A DNA stretch of 64,000 nt. Origin: an uncultured Anaerolineales bacterium (GTDB taxonomy: Bacteria > Chloroflexota > Anaerolineae > Anaerolineales > Villigracilaceae). The position numbers and the translations under genes were made by a program. The notes beneath the pieces were generated by a model. The model ran no database searches and was not told where the DNA came from. It saw only the letters and a program-made list of their open reading frames with translations. Within the stretch, counting starts at the first letter, position 1. Each line of letters begins with the position of its first letter. The stretch spans positions 1 through 64,000 of the forward strand of contig CALFXA010000032.1 of assembly GCA_937928015.1 (NCBI GenBank), read 5' to 3'. Positions 26,440-35,037 of the stretch are shown here, piece by piece.

Positions 26440-26672
26440 TCATCCTTGTTGACCTTGCCCATCCCACGCCTCCAGCACTAGACGTCTCGTCCGATACTCC
26501 CCAAACTGCTTGATTTCCTTCTCCTTTAGCACACGGAATGTCTCCCCAGGGAAATCCTCGCCGTGGACTTCTTTGGGATCGACGCCGAAAGGCGTGTAGC
26601 GCAGTTCATCGCGGGTGAGACCGTAAAGACGGGCGTAGTAGGCATCCAGTTCGGCGCGGAGTTGGGTAGTGT
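26440..26672 (-). pseudogene. Methylase-tail copy E (insertion allele, open frame)
   Basis: About 235 bp encoding QLRAELDAYYARLYGLTRDE, then RYTPFGVDPKEVHGED in place of RYILDPKEVHGED of the intact gene, then the usual tail to EAWDGQGQQG. The frame is open from an in-frame ATG at 26682 (MPYYTTQLRA...), so a peptide of about 80 residues could be made. Its extra residues are shared with copy G. Confidence 0.8.
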
Positions 26673-26720
26673 AGTACGGCATTAGCAGAATCCCTAAACA
26701 CAAAAACACAACATTTACAT

Positions 26721-27251
26721 CTATGACTGCGCCTTGCTTATTCTGGATTGCATTATTGTTTCCATGCCGCCACAACCATAACATTTTGCTTCCAATAAGA
26801 AGTGAAGTTCCTTTCCTCCTAGTTCAATTTTTTTCTTCAATTGATGTCGCTCAATTTTGCTGCAAAAGGCGCACTTATATGGTGGAGAGATTTTTTCAAG
26901 AAAATCTCCCAATTCATTCATTGTATTGATTATCTTCTCAAATCCATCAGTTATCAATTGATCTTTTTCTGCTTCTAATGCTTTTATCTTTTCTTTGTCA
27001 GGATTGACTTCCGAGGCTAGTCTTTCTAATTCTTCTGACAATAATTTGTGTCTGGCAGTCAGTCTTTGGATGAGTATGTCAGGAGCGAAATTAGATTCCT
27101 GTTCAAGCCGAGATTCCAAGTCGACGTTTTTTTCCTTTAGCCGCTCTATACGTTGCGATAGTATCCAGTAACCGTATGCCCCGCCAACAAGCATAATTGC
27201 GGTGACCGCAGGCCATCCTATCCAACCAGCAATAGAAGTATAAATATCCAT
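26721..27251 (-). CDS. Membrane-anchored coiled-coil zinc-ribbon protein
   Basis: A 176-aa protein with GGAGG upstream. One N-terminal membrane span (about residues 8-31, GWPAVTAIMLVGGAYGYWIL), then a coiled coil (about 33-115, heptads of Leu/Ile with Glu/Lys), then a zinc ribbon with CAFC and CYGC near the C-terminus. I do not recognise the family. The layout, anchor plus stalk plus metal-binding head in the cytosol, is that of membrane-linked sensors or effectors. It lies between two methylase-tail copies and so belongs to the accessory set of the defence locus. Confidence 0.75.
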   Translation of the reverse strand: MDIYTSIAGWIGWPAVTAIMLVGGAYGYWILSQRIERLKEKNVDLESRLEQESNFAPDILIQRLTARHKLLSEELERLASEVNPDKEKIKALEAEKDQLITDGFEKIINTMNELGDFLEKISPPYKCAFCSKIERHQLKKKIELGGKELHFLLEAKCYGCGGMETIMQSRISKAQS

Positions 27252-27338
27252 TCTTAACCTCCAGAATCAAAATAGCAGCGAAAAAATACCGATTGCTTCA
27301 AAAATGGTAAGCCAAATTCATCATTCATCATTCCGCCT

Positions 27339-27595
27339 TCATCCTTGCTGAGCATCCCACGCCTCCAAAACGAGACGTCTCGTCCGATACTCCCCAAACT
27401 GCTTGACTTCCTTCTCCTTCAGCACACGGAACGTCTCGCCAGGGAAATCCTCGCCGTGGACTTCTTTGGGATCCAAGATATAGCGCAGTTCATCGCGGGT
27501 GAGACCGTAGAGACGGGCGAAGTAGGCGTCCAGTTCGGCGCGGAGTTGGGCGCGGCGGACTTCGTCCCAGCGGAAGGGTTCGCCGTGGTAGTCGA
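27339..27595 (-). pseudogene. Methylase-tail copy D (longest, open frame)
   Basis: About 257 bp giving YHGEPFRWDEVRRAQLRAEL, the Tyr/Leu-rich middle, ILDPKEVHGEDFPGETF and an end at EAWDAQQG. It agrees closely with the intact tail. The frame is open from an ATG at 27629 that overlaps the end of the TIR gene, so a 96-aa product is possible. Confidence 0.82.
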
Positions 27596-27621
27596 TAAAC
27601 AGAAATGAGTGATCGAAATAA

Positions 27622-28785
27622 TCAATCAAGATAGGTCATCCAATAAGCACGTTTAAGTTTTTCTAATGGTCTTAAGAGATCAACATTAATTTTTCCTGCA
27701 CTTAGCAGAGCATCGTGAACTTCATTCTTTATTTCGTCATTGAATTGCCGATTTTCTCTACCCCAAATGTAAACACTCATTTGGGGTGCAAAAATAAAGA
27801 ATTTAGACGTTAAGTACCTACATCTATATTCTGCATCTGTAAGCTCAACTGATTGACCGTCTATCAGTGTATATCCATCATAATATTCATCGTAAGTCAC
27901 GTACCTTCCTTGAAAATACGCAGCTTCTTCAACTGTTTTTCCTGGTGGATCGTATATTCCAAATGGTGAATTTGACTCTGTTTGTATGATGACATACTGT
28001 CTTTCTGTAGTCGGGTGCTTGTATACCCATAAATCAACAATCTTCGATTCGTTTCCATCGAACACCCACATATCTTTTTCAGGATAGTAAATGACTGGAT
28101 TTGCATTATGGTGCTGATATTCAGAATTCCACCACAAGGCATATTTTTCGCAATCCTTACCGATTGTGTCCATTACTCTATTTATGTCAACCTTGCTTTT
28201 TGCTTGAACATAACCATAAGAACCAGGCATTGCTTTCCTCAATCGAAGATTGAACTCCTTAATCTGTTCAGCTTGTTCATAAGCGAGTTTCAAATCGTAA
28301 TTTGGTTCGGGGTCTTGCGATTCGGGTTTTATCGCCTGTTGGTCATTTCCTGCGTCTTGAACACCTAAATCCTCTGCGCGACGGTCTAAAGATAACAGGA
28401 GCTTTCGATAACCTTCTTCTTCAAACAAATCGACCCATTGCCATTTATTCAAGCGAGTAGGAACAATACAATCATCCAAGCGGACAGGAACCATAAATAT
28501 TGTGCCTTCAGGTTTTTCATCAGCCACATCCAAAGCAATTCGAAGTTCCTTTTGGACATATCCTTCTTTTGAAACAGAATTTTTTGAAAGGCATGCAACA
28601 ACTACATCGGCACTTTTAACGGCTCTGGGAATTTCTAATTCCCATTCCTGACCAGGTAAAAGTTTTGCTTCGTCAAGCCACACTTCATAATCACTGTTAG
28701 TTAAGCGTTGATAAAGTTCTCTGACAGTTTTTTTATCGTCAGATGCATGGCAAAGAAAAACATTCAGTTTTCTAATGTCTGCCAT
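27622..28785 (-). CDS. TIR-domain effector
   Basis: A 387-aa protein. Residues 7-140 form a TIR domain: VFLCHASDDKKTVRELY, then VWLDEAKLLPGQEWELEI and VVVACLSKNSVSKEGYVQKE. Bacterial TIR domains in defence systems cleave NAD+ or make cyclic ADP-ribose signals to stop infected cells. After a short linker the C-terminal 220 residues (YGYVQAKSKVDINRVMDTIG...) are unfamiliar and could be a sensor part. AT-rich compared with the core genes. It is flanked by tail copies C and D. Confidence 0.9.
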   Translation of the reverse strand: MADIRKLNVFLCHASDDKKTVRELYQRLTNSDYEVWLDEAKLLPGQEWELEIPRAVKSADVVVACLSKNSVSKEGYVQKELRIALDVADEKPEGTIFMVPVRLDDCIVPTRLNKWQWVDLFEEEGYRKLLLSLDRRAEDLGVQDAGNDQQAIKPESQDPEPNYDLKLAYEQAEQIKEFNLRLRKAMPGSYGYVQAKSKVDINRVMDTIGKDCEKYALWWNSEYQHHNANPVIYYPEKDMWVFDGNESKIVDLWVYKHPTTERQYVIIQTESNSPFGIYDPPGKTVEEAAYFQGRYVTYDEYYDGYTLIDGQSVELTDAEYRCRYLTSKFFIFAPQMSVYIWGRENRQFNDEIKNEVHDALLSAGKINVDLLRPLEKLKRAYWMTYLD

Positions 28786-28800
28786 AGATTATTCCACCTT

Positions 28801-28996
28801 CATCCTTGTTGACCTTGCCCGTCTCACGCCTCCAACACCAGCCTTGACGTCCGATACTCCCCATACAAGCGAACTTCCTTCTCCTTCAGCACACGGAACG
28901 TCTCGCCAGGGAAATCCTCGCCGTAGACTTCTTTCGGATCGAGAATGTAGCGCAGTTCGTCGCGGGTAAGACCGTAGAGACAGGCGTAATAAGCCA
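28801..28996 (-). pseudogene. Methylase-tail copy C
   Basis: About 195 bp. From an ATG at 28996 the frame reads MAYYACLYGLTRDELRYILD, KEVYGEDFPGETFRVLKEKE, then VRLYGEYRTSRLVLEA and a premature stop replacing the Trp codon. It shares a 20-bp 3' flank with copy E. Confidence 0.8.
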
Positions 28997-29006
28997 TTCT
29001 GCTTTC

Positions 29007-29714
29007 CTATGCATTTTGTTCAAGCAATTCGGGATTATTGAACAAATGCCGAACAATATCATCTAGCAAGCCTATTGCTCCTATTGATAATTCAGTCTTT
29101 CGCATGAAGAAGGCTGCGGAACCACCATGGACAATATTGTTTCGTAATTGGTAAAGCACATAAATCAGTTGTCGAAAAAATTTCTGTTTGTCTCGTGGCA
29201 GGTGATCGTCATCAAGAACCAACTCAAGTGAATGATATTGAAATAGAACCGTACCGTCATTCAGAAAAACTCGACTGTCTATGCTCGCGATACCGTGCAG
29301 CTTGGATAGATCAATTGAATAGTCGTCTCCATCATGCTGAAACTGAACGGATTGCGTATGCGGAGGCTGCTGAACTTCAGGAGTTCGCCGTCCCAAGTAA
29401 GTAATAAACTCTGAATGATCTCTAAAAATATTGGCAATCAATTGATTTTGTTGTGCCAATCGTCGGGAAATAAAACGGAGCTTGTCATCCTCACTTCCTC
29501 CGCGAATAACAGGTTTGATCATTCCATCATCATTATTGACCCTTTTCAATTTCACTTTTGGGTAATCCGCAACGTTATACAGGGCATTGAAGACCGCCCA
29601 AAGCGCCATATATCGTATGCTTTGGGGAGCATAGCCATCCAATGGGCAGTATATACTCTCATACCATTGACGGACATCGTTTACTCGTTCGCGTTGATAG
29701 TCTGATAGTGCCAT
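29007..29714 (-). CDS. HEPN-like protein, candidate RNase effector
   Basis: A 235-aa protein; start at 29714 chosen because the longer frame only adds sequence from the neighbouring tail copy. Near the C-terminus LYQLRNNIVHGG gives Arg191-x4-His196, the RX4-6H signature of HEPN ribonucleases, in the LRNxIVHG form typical of Apea-like members. The N-terminus (SIRYMALWAVFNALYNVADY) is a helix often found in the same group. HEPN RNases are frequent abortive-infection effectors. It lies between tail copies B and C. Confidence 0.75.
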   Translation of the reverse strand: MALSDYQRERVNDVRQWYESIYCPLDGYAPQSIRYMALWAVFNALYNVADYPKVKLKRVNNDDGMIKPVIRGGSEDDKLRFISRRLAQQNQLIANIFRDHSEFITYLGRRTPEVQQPPHTQSVQFQHDGDDYSIDLSKLHGIASIDSRVFLNDGTVLFQYHSLELVLDDDHLPRDKQKFFRQLIYVLYQLRNNIVHGGSAAFFMRKTELSIGAIGLLDDIVRHLFNNPELLEQNA

Positions 29715-29719
29715 ATACG

Positions 29720-29872
29720 TTATCCTTCCAGCTTGTCCCAGGCTTCTAATACCAACCATCTCGTCCGATACTCTCCAAACTGCTTGACTTCCTTCTCCTT
29801 CAGCACGCGGAACGTCTCCCCAGGGAAATCCTCGCCATAGAGCTCTTTCAGGTCGAGAATATAGCGCATTTT
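29720..29872 (-). pseudogene. Methylase-tail copy B
   Basis: About 150 bp. From an ATG at 29868 it reads MRYILDLKELYGEDFPGETF to EAWDKLEG. It begins exactly where the preceding protein gene ends; the stop codon of that gene lies in the first bases of the copy. Confidence 0.8.
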
Positions 29873-31022
29873 ATTCGATATCTTCTTCCCCATCAGGATC
29901 AAAGGTTGAATAATCATAGTATGCATTTGGTGGGGCAAATTCAATATCGGAGTCATCCAACATTGAATTATCTTCGTCAACTGCCAGTGAGGAATCCTCT
30001 TTATAGTCTTCGATGGATATATCCAATATATTAGCTGATGATAAGTCCGCTGGTGAAAGCTGATATGCCAAATTAAAGAAATCGTACGAATTCAAATCTG
30101 CCTTCTCATAAAGTGTGACGTAAAGATTCTCTTCTTCCTTTGTCGGCGCGCGCCCAATTTTCTGACGAAACAGCGTTGCGATCCTCTCTTCGATATCATA
30201 TTCATATAATTCCCAAAGATCCTTGGGGGTTAAAAGCTTTTGAATCTTGCGCAAGGAAAATTCTGCCGAAGGGATACAACTCATTGCATGTATAACATCT
30301 TCAACAGTATGTTCTCTTAATATGGACCACAATGTAGACCTTTCATTTTCAGTAGGAGCACGATTTGCCTTTGCCCAAAAATACTTATTTACTCTCAAGG
30401 ATATCGGATGGGGCACTCCACAGATCGCTGCTGTGTTTGATGGTCCAAGTTCTTGTTGAATTTTTTCAACCGTAGCCCAGTCTCTCAGACTCGCAAAATT
30501 CAGCCAATCCTGAAACAGTTCTACCATTTGTTCCTCAGACAAATCTGTTCTTGAAGGAATAAATTGGACGGCACATTTAACTAGAGCCACACCATATTTA
30601 CGTATTGCTCCGACAATTGCAGACTCAAATGCAGTAGTGATCTTGCTTGGTTCAGCTTTTGACCTTAGTTGCGACAGAATTGGTGCAGCCAAATCTTTCA
30701 CTTCTCTTTCCAATGATATGGTTGCACCCGCCAATCGGATTGCGACAGAAAACTTTTCGGGCGACCATGTTTTTTCTGCAGTCTCTTTATCTGGAATAAC
30801 TCCTTTGATGGAGGGAGGCAGAACTGTCCTTACACCACAGTGTTGAAGCAACATTTTTGCAACATCCTGCATATTGGCTGACCTTGAAAATCTGATAGCC
30901 GAAATCAGATTATTTGTGCCATAAGTATGTTGAAAGTCTTTGATTTGTTGAATTTCAATTGGAGTTAATTTCTGTCTCTTTTTTATGGATAGGGCTTTTA
31001 CTGCTACATTGTTATCCGTCAT
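29871..31022 (-). CDS. Accessory defence protein of unknown function with DnaD-like repeats
   Basis: A 383-aa protein starting MTDNNVAVKALSIKKRQKLT at 31022. Two similar segments are visible in the second half: ANRAPTENERSTLWSIL and IGRAPTKEEENLYVTLY, each followed by a helix. This G/N-R-x-PT-x-x-E pattern recalls DnaD/DnaB2-type DNA-binding repeats of phage replication proteins. The C-terminus is very acidic. No catalytic motif is seen. It is the first accessory gene after the methylase and is followed by tail copy B. Could be a DNA-binding sensor; that is inference. Confidence 0.65.
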   Translation of the reverse strand: MTDNNVAVKALSIKKRQKLTPIEIQQIKDFQHTYGTNNLISAIRFSRSANMQDVAKMLLQHCGVRTVLPPSIKGVIPDKETAEKTWSPEKFSVAIRLAGATISLEREVKDLAAPILSQLRSKAEPSKITTAFESAIVGAIRKYGVALVKCAVQFIPSRTDLSEEQMVELFQDWLNFASLRDWATVEKIQQELGPSNTAAICGVPHPISLRVNKYFWAKANRAPTENERSTLWSILREHTVEDVIHAMSCIPSAEFSLRKIQKLLTPKDLWELYEYDIEERIATLFRQKIGRAPTKEEENLYVTLYEKADLNSYDFFNLAYQLSPADLSSANILDISIEDYKEDSSLAVDEDNSMLDDSDIEFAPPNAYYDYSTFDPDGEEDIE

Positions 31023-31125
31023 GATCAGCCTCCAGAACCAAACTGGCAAGGTTACTTTTTATTTTATCCCGGTCAGGGTTTGCTTTCTCTTTACGAAAAG
31101 TCAACAAAATCTGCTAAATGCACAC

Positions 31126-31380
31126 TTACATAATCAGCTTATCCCACGCCTCCAAAACGAGACGTCTCGTCCTGTACTCCCCAAACTGCTTGACTTCCTT
31201 CTCCTTCAGCACGCGGAAGGTCTCGCCAGGGAAATCTTCGCCGTGGACTTCTTTGGGATCGAGAATATAGCGCAGCTCATCGCGGGTGAGACCGTAGAGG
31301 CGGGCGTAGTAGGCATCCAATTCGGCGCGGAGTTGGGCGCGGCGGACTTCGTCCCAGCGGAAGGGTTCGCCGTAGTAGCC
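31126..31380 (-). repeat. Intact methylase 3' end, reference for tail copies B-G
   Basis: This in-gene segment recurs, in part, at 25120-25215, 26306-26428, 26440-26672, 27339-27595, 28801-28996 and 29720-29872, all in the same orientation and each just downstream of an accessory gene. The copies differ in length and allele. No terminal inverted repeats or target-site duplications are visible, so they are not insertion sequences. Confidence 0.85.
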
Positions 31381-34300
31381 CATGTCTTCGGCGAAGGGAC
31401 GCAAGTCGTTGGCGGTGTAGACGAGTTCGAGCACGCGCGGGGTGATGAAGTCAATATCGGCGGGGGTGTATGCGCTTGGTGGCAGGATCGGGAGTTGATC
31501 TATATGAAAATAACTGATGTCAGTACCGCCAATTTTTTGGCGCGCAATGTAATCCCAGCATATTGAGTTCAAATTAGCTAACAAAAAAGAGGTCATGAGA
31601 ATATATTCATCTTCAATAAAAATCAGTGGCGCTTTGTCGCTTACTCCAACTCTTGGAAGTATAGTAGCTACAAATGTTCTTTCAAGTTTTGCACTTGAGG
31701 TTTTTCTATAAGCTAATAGCCAATTTTTGGCCCACTTATTTCCAACAGTTTTTTCTACCTCAGATTTCTCAATCCAAAATTGTGGTGTTACCACATAGGA
31801 GGGGTCTTGATGGTTTTCTAAAGGCATCTCAGGCAATCCTCTTCCGCCTTTACCTTTTATTTTTCCTTTTAATTCATATGAAGCAAATCTATGATCAAAG
31901 TGCCAAAATAATTTGGCCTCATACAATGGAACCGTTTCCTTTTCTTGTGATTGCTTAAATAAGTGTGAATCAGTTGCCATATCAAACATTCTGTTATATG
32001 AAATTTTCCAAGGATTTTCCTTAGTTTCCTCATTTCGCATTACTGGAAATCTATCGTATATGGCCTTAGTTAATGCGTAATCAAATTTTGTCCTAAAGAG
32101 TGGCGATGTTATTGTATTAGGATTAAACAATTTCAATTCATCTAGGGACAGTGGAACGAACCTATCTGTTTGACCCATTTGGTGGAAAAACCTTAAATAA
32201 TAAGAGAAAACAGGCTTTTCCGCCTTCAAGGCTTTTCCTCCCATTACTAATGCACAAAAGCGAACAACATTTGCAATTCCAGGAAAAATAAAATCTTCAT
32301 TTTCAAATCCAGTTAAAGAAATTAGTTTTCTTTGGAAAATTAGAAATTTAAAAAATTCCTTCAACTGATCGTCGGTAGCTACTCCAGTAGGAACGACAAT
32401 TCCTGCTGCTCCACTTTCTGAGATTCCTTTGACCGCTAATTCAGCAAACATTGCAAATGTATTAACATCACCTACGCCAGTAAAGGGGAATCTATTACTT
32501 TGACGAATAAATTTGCTTTGGGACTCAAGTCCATGCTTTGCAAATTTGAATTCATTCCAAAGCAAAGGGTTAGACTCTCGCAAAGAATCAATAAGCTTTT
32601 GTCGCATTGCTTTAGTCAGTGCCCTTGCAATTTGTGGGTCGCGGACTGCGAAAAATTCTTCTTCTTGTAATTTGATTCGTTCCCACGGCGGATTGCCCAG
32701 TACACAATCAAAACCTGGATTCTCACCAGAGAAGACTTTCGGGAATGCCAGTTCCCAATGGAAAAATTTCAAGCGTTCTGATAGTTCCTTCACGCGTTCC
32801 ACCAGACGCGAGTCCAATTCGCCGCCGTTGCGTAGTTGGATGAGTTCCTGCTGGGTCGGCGCGAGCATGGACTCACCGTCAGCCTTGGGAATGTTCCAGA
32901 AAAACGCAGCAGTCCACAGGTCAAGTTCGAAGCGGTTCTTCAGATATTCACGCGTGGCGTGGTAGTCGTCAAATGCTTTCGCTTTGGCTTGCACCTGAGT
33001 CGAGTCATCCTCTGGCATGGCGTCCACTTGCTCGGCTCGTTCTGCCAGCCAGCGCGCAAGGTCATCCATGCTGGTCATGTGCGTCACTTCAAAACGGAAT
33101 CCCAATTGACCCGCTTTATCGGCGTGGCTTCCGCCGCGTTCGCGCTTGTTGCGTTTCTTCAGGGCAGAGGATGTGGCTTTATCGTCGCCAAAGGCGGGGT
33201 TGAAGGCTTCATCGGGGATTTCGGAAATATCCAGGTTCGGCGAAACGCCCACGAGACTATCGCCGCACTGGATGTGCGCATCTAAAAACGAGAGCGGCTT
33301 GCCTGGCTCAAGCGCTTCCATCCACAGGCTCACCTTGCACAGTTCCACCGACATCGGGTTGATATCCACGCCATAGATACAGTTCGAGATGACCGACCGC
33401 AGAGCGGAGCGCGTCGCCTCGGGGGCAGGCTCGCCCTCGCCCGTGCGCACGGTTGCCAGCCGACGCGCCAAACGGTGCGCCGCCGCCACAAGAAAGTGTC
33501 CCGAACCGCAAGCGGGGTCAACCACTTTTAGATTGAGGATTGCCGCCTGCTGATCTTCGATGGACGTGCCCGCACGCTTCAATGCCTCACCGATAACTGG
33601 TTCCAGCGCCGAATCGATCAGCACCTGAATCAGACTGCTTGGCGTGTAATAACTGCCCGTGGTTTTGCGCTCGCTCCCGCTCACCGCCGTCAACTCGAAC
33701 GTCGCCGCATCCGTATTGATCAGCGGGTGCAGTTCGAGCAGGCTTTCGTAAATACTGCCCAGTTCCTCAGAACCGAGATTCTTATAATCCACCACGCGCC
33801 GCACCCGCCCGTCTTGCGAGAACGCCAGCGAACGCACCGCATCCAACAGCGCCGCATTCGACAGTTCGCAATCAGCCAGAGCGCTCATCGCCGAACGCGA
33901 AAACAGGAACCCGCCCAGCGCAGGCAGACCCAACTCAGGCGCGCCCCCGTTCCCCAATTTATCCATCACCAGTTTGAGCGCCACGTACAGGTCAGCATGA
34001 CGACTCCCGCGCACGCGCTCCGCCATCCTTCGCAAACGGGCAGTGGAATAATAATCCGCGTACCGTTTGCGCGCTTCGGCATCCGACGCGGGGTCATACA
34101 GCAACTGGCGGTCTTCGGCAACGAACAGGAAGATGAGACGATAGACCAGCCGCAACAACTGACGATACAGATCCAGAGTGGATACCGCGCCCGACTTCAA
34201 AGCGCTTCGCAACGACCCGTTAGCGGGGTGCCCGATAAAGCCTTTACCCAACGCCTCGATCGCTTTCTCCACCCCGCCGCGCAACCCTTCCAGCGCACAA

Positions 34301-35025
34301 GTACCGCGTTCTTGAGCCGCTTTTGACCACTGTTCCAACCAGCAATCTGCCCCTGCTCTCTGCTCTCTACTCTCTACTCTCGATTGATGACACACCAACC
34401 ACAACACGACGAAGTCCGCATAGACTTCGCCGTTCATCATCGCTTCCAGATCGAACTCCAAATACGCCTGACGCGTCAAACTTGCGTTATCGCGCAGCAC
34501 CCGCATCCGCAACCCGTTCGACACAAATCCCCATAACCGCTCAGGACTGCGATTGAGCAACTCCTGCACCAAACTATGCGGACTCGCCTTCGCCGCCCCC
34601 GTCACCCCCGCCGAACGACGGTCAAGTTCCGCGCCACAACCCACCAAATGAATCGGCACCTCATTCCACCCATGCGAAATCGCATACGACTTCCCCTCGA
34701 TCTCAATCGCCTTCGTGATCTGCAACCGCCCATAATCCAACTCATCGAACAGCGGCAGCAACCACTTCTCGCGTGTTATGGTAGTTCCAGGGTCATTCTC
34801 AGGCAACCTCTCCCGCCCCGCCGAAAACGCCGCCCACGCCCCCAACAACCGATTCCACGAACGGTTGATCGCCTCATTGAGCTTCTCGCCTGAAAGGTGA
34901 TAACTCTCAGGCGTCAACCCGCCGAGATCGTGGTCAGATTCAACAATCCGCTGGAGGAGGTCAACGGGGAGCAGCGCGCCTTCAGCGCGGATGGTGAGGA
35001 AGGGGGTGCGGGAGGAGGATGGCAT
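31126..35025 (-). CDS. Eco57I-type N6-adenine methylase, DISARM-related core
   Basis: A 1299-aa methylase. SAM motif VDPACGSGHFLVA near residue 500; catalytic motif IV GNPPWERI near 776. A long N-terminal part (from MPSSSRTPFLTIRAEGALLP) and a C-terminal target-recognition and tail part (GEPFRWDEVRRAQLRAELDA to EAWDKL) complete the layout. In DISARM-type systems the methylase marks host DNA and the helicases act on unmarked DNA. A block from about 31500 to 32790, covering the end of the catalytic domain and the recognition region, is clearly more AT-rich than both flanks. Near residue 220 there are four copies of a 7-bp repeat. The last 250 bp are the source type for tail copies B-G. Confidence 0.88.
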   Translation of the reverse strand: MPSSSRTPFLTIRAEGALLPVDLLQRIVESDHDLGGLTPESYHLSGEKLNEAINRSWNRLLGAWAAFSAGRERLPENDPGTTITREKWLLPLFDELDYGRLQITKAIEIEGKSYAISHGWNEVPIHLVGCGAELDRRSAGVTGAAKASPHSLVQELLNRSPERLWGFVSNGLRMRVLRDNASLTRQAYLEFDLEAMMNGEVYADFVVLWLVCHQSRVESREQRAGADCWLEQWSKAAQERGTCALEGLRGGVEKAIEALGKGFIGHPANGSLRSALKSGAVSTLDLYRQLLRLVYRLIFLFVAEDRQLLYDPASDAEARKRYADYYSTARLRRMAERVRGSRHADLYVALKLVMDKLGNGGAPELGLPALGGFLFSRSAMSALADCELSNAALLDAVRSLAFSQDGRVRRVVDYKNLGSEELGSIYESLLELHPLINTDAATFELTAVSGSERKTTGSYYTPSSLIQVLIDSALEPVIGEALKRAGTSIEDQQAAILNLKVVDPACGSGHFLVAAAHRLARRLATVRTGEGEPAPEATRSALRSVISNCIYGVDINPMSVELCKVSLWMEALEPGKPLSFLDAHIQCGDSLVGVSPNLDISEIPDEAFNPAFGDDKATSSALKKRNKRERGGSHADKAGQLGFRFEVTHMTSMDDLARWLAERAEQVDAMPEDDSTQVQAKAKAFDDYHATREYLKNRFELDLWTAAFFWNIPKADGESMLAPTQQELIQLRNGGELDSRLVERVKELSERLKFFHWELAFPKVFSGENPGFDCVLGNPPWERIKLQEEEFFAVRDPQIARALTKAMRQKLIDSLRESNPLLWNEFKFAKHGLESQSKFIRQSNRFPFTGVGDVNTFAMFAELAVKGISESGAAGIVVPTGVATDDQLKEFFKFLIFQRKLISLTGFENEDFIFPGIANVVRFCALVMGGKALKAEKPVFSYYLRFFHQMGQTDRFVPLSLDELKLFNPNTITSPLFRTKFDYALTKAIYDRFPVMRNEETKENPWKISYNRMFDMATDSHLFKQSQEKETVPLYEAKLFWHFDHRFASYELKGKIKGKGGRGLPEMPLENHQDPSYVVTPQFWIEKSEVEKTVGNKWAKNWLLAYRKTSSAKLERTFVATILPRVGVSDKAPLIFIEDEYILMTSFLLANLNSICWDYIARQKIGGTDISYFHIDQLPILPPSAYTPADIDFITPRVLELVYTANDLRPFAEDMGYYGEPFRWDEVRRAQLRAELDAYYARLYGLTRDELRYILDPKEVHGEDFPGETFRVLKEKEVKQFGEYRTRRLVLEAWDKLIM
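34354..34381. repeat. Heptanucleotide tandem repeat inside the methylase gene
   Basis: Four adjacent units on the plus strand: TGCTCTC, TGCTCTC, TACTCTC, TACTCTC. The unit is not a multiple of three, so gain or loss of one copy would shift the methylase frame near residue 220. Low-complexity residues SRVESREQRAGAD are encoded here. Confidence 0.85.
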
Positions 35026-35037
35026 AAATTTGAAGTT

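Noticed and set aside
25120-31380. Methylase-tail copies as an insertion sequence or MITE family
   Set aside because: No inverted terminal repeats or target duplications; variable ends; all copies read in frame as methylase C-terminus.
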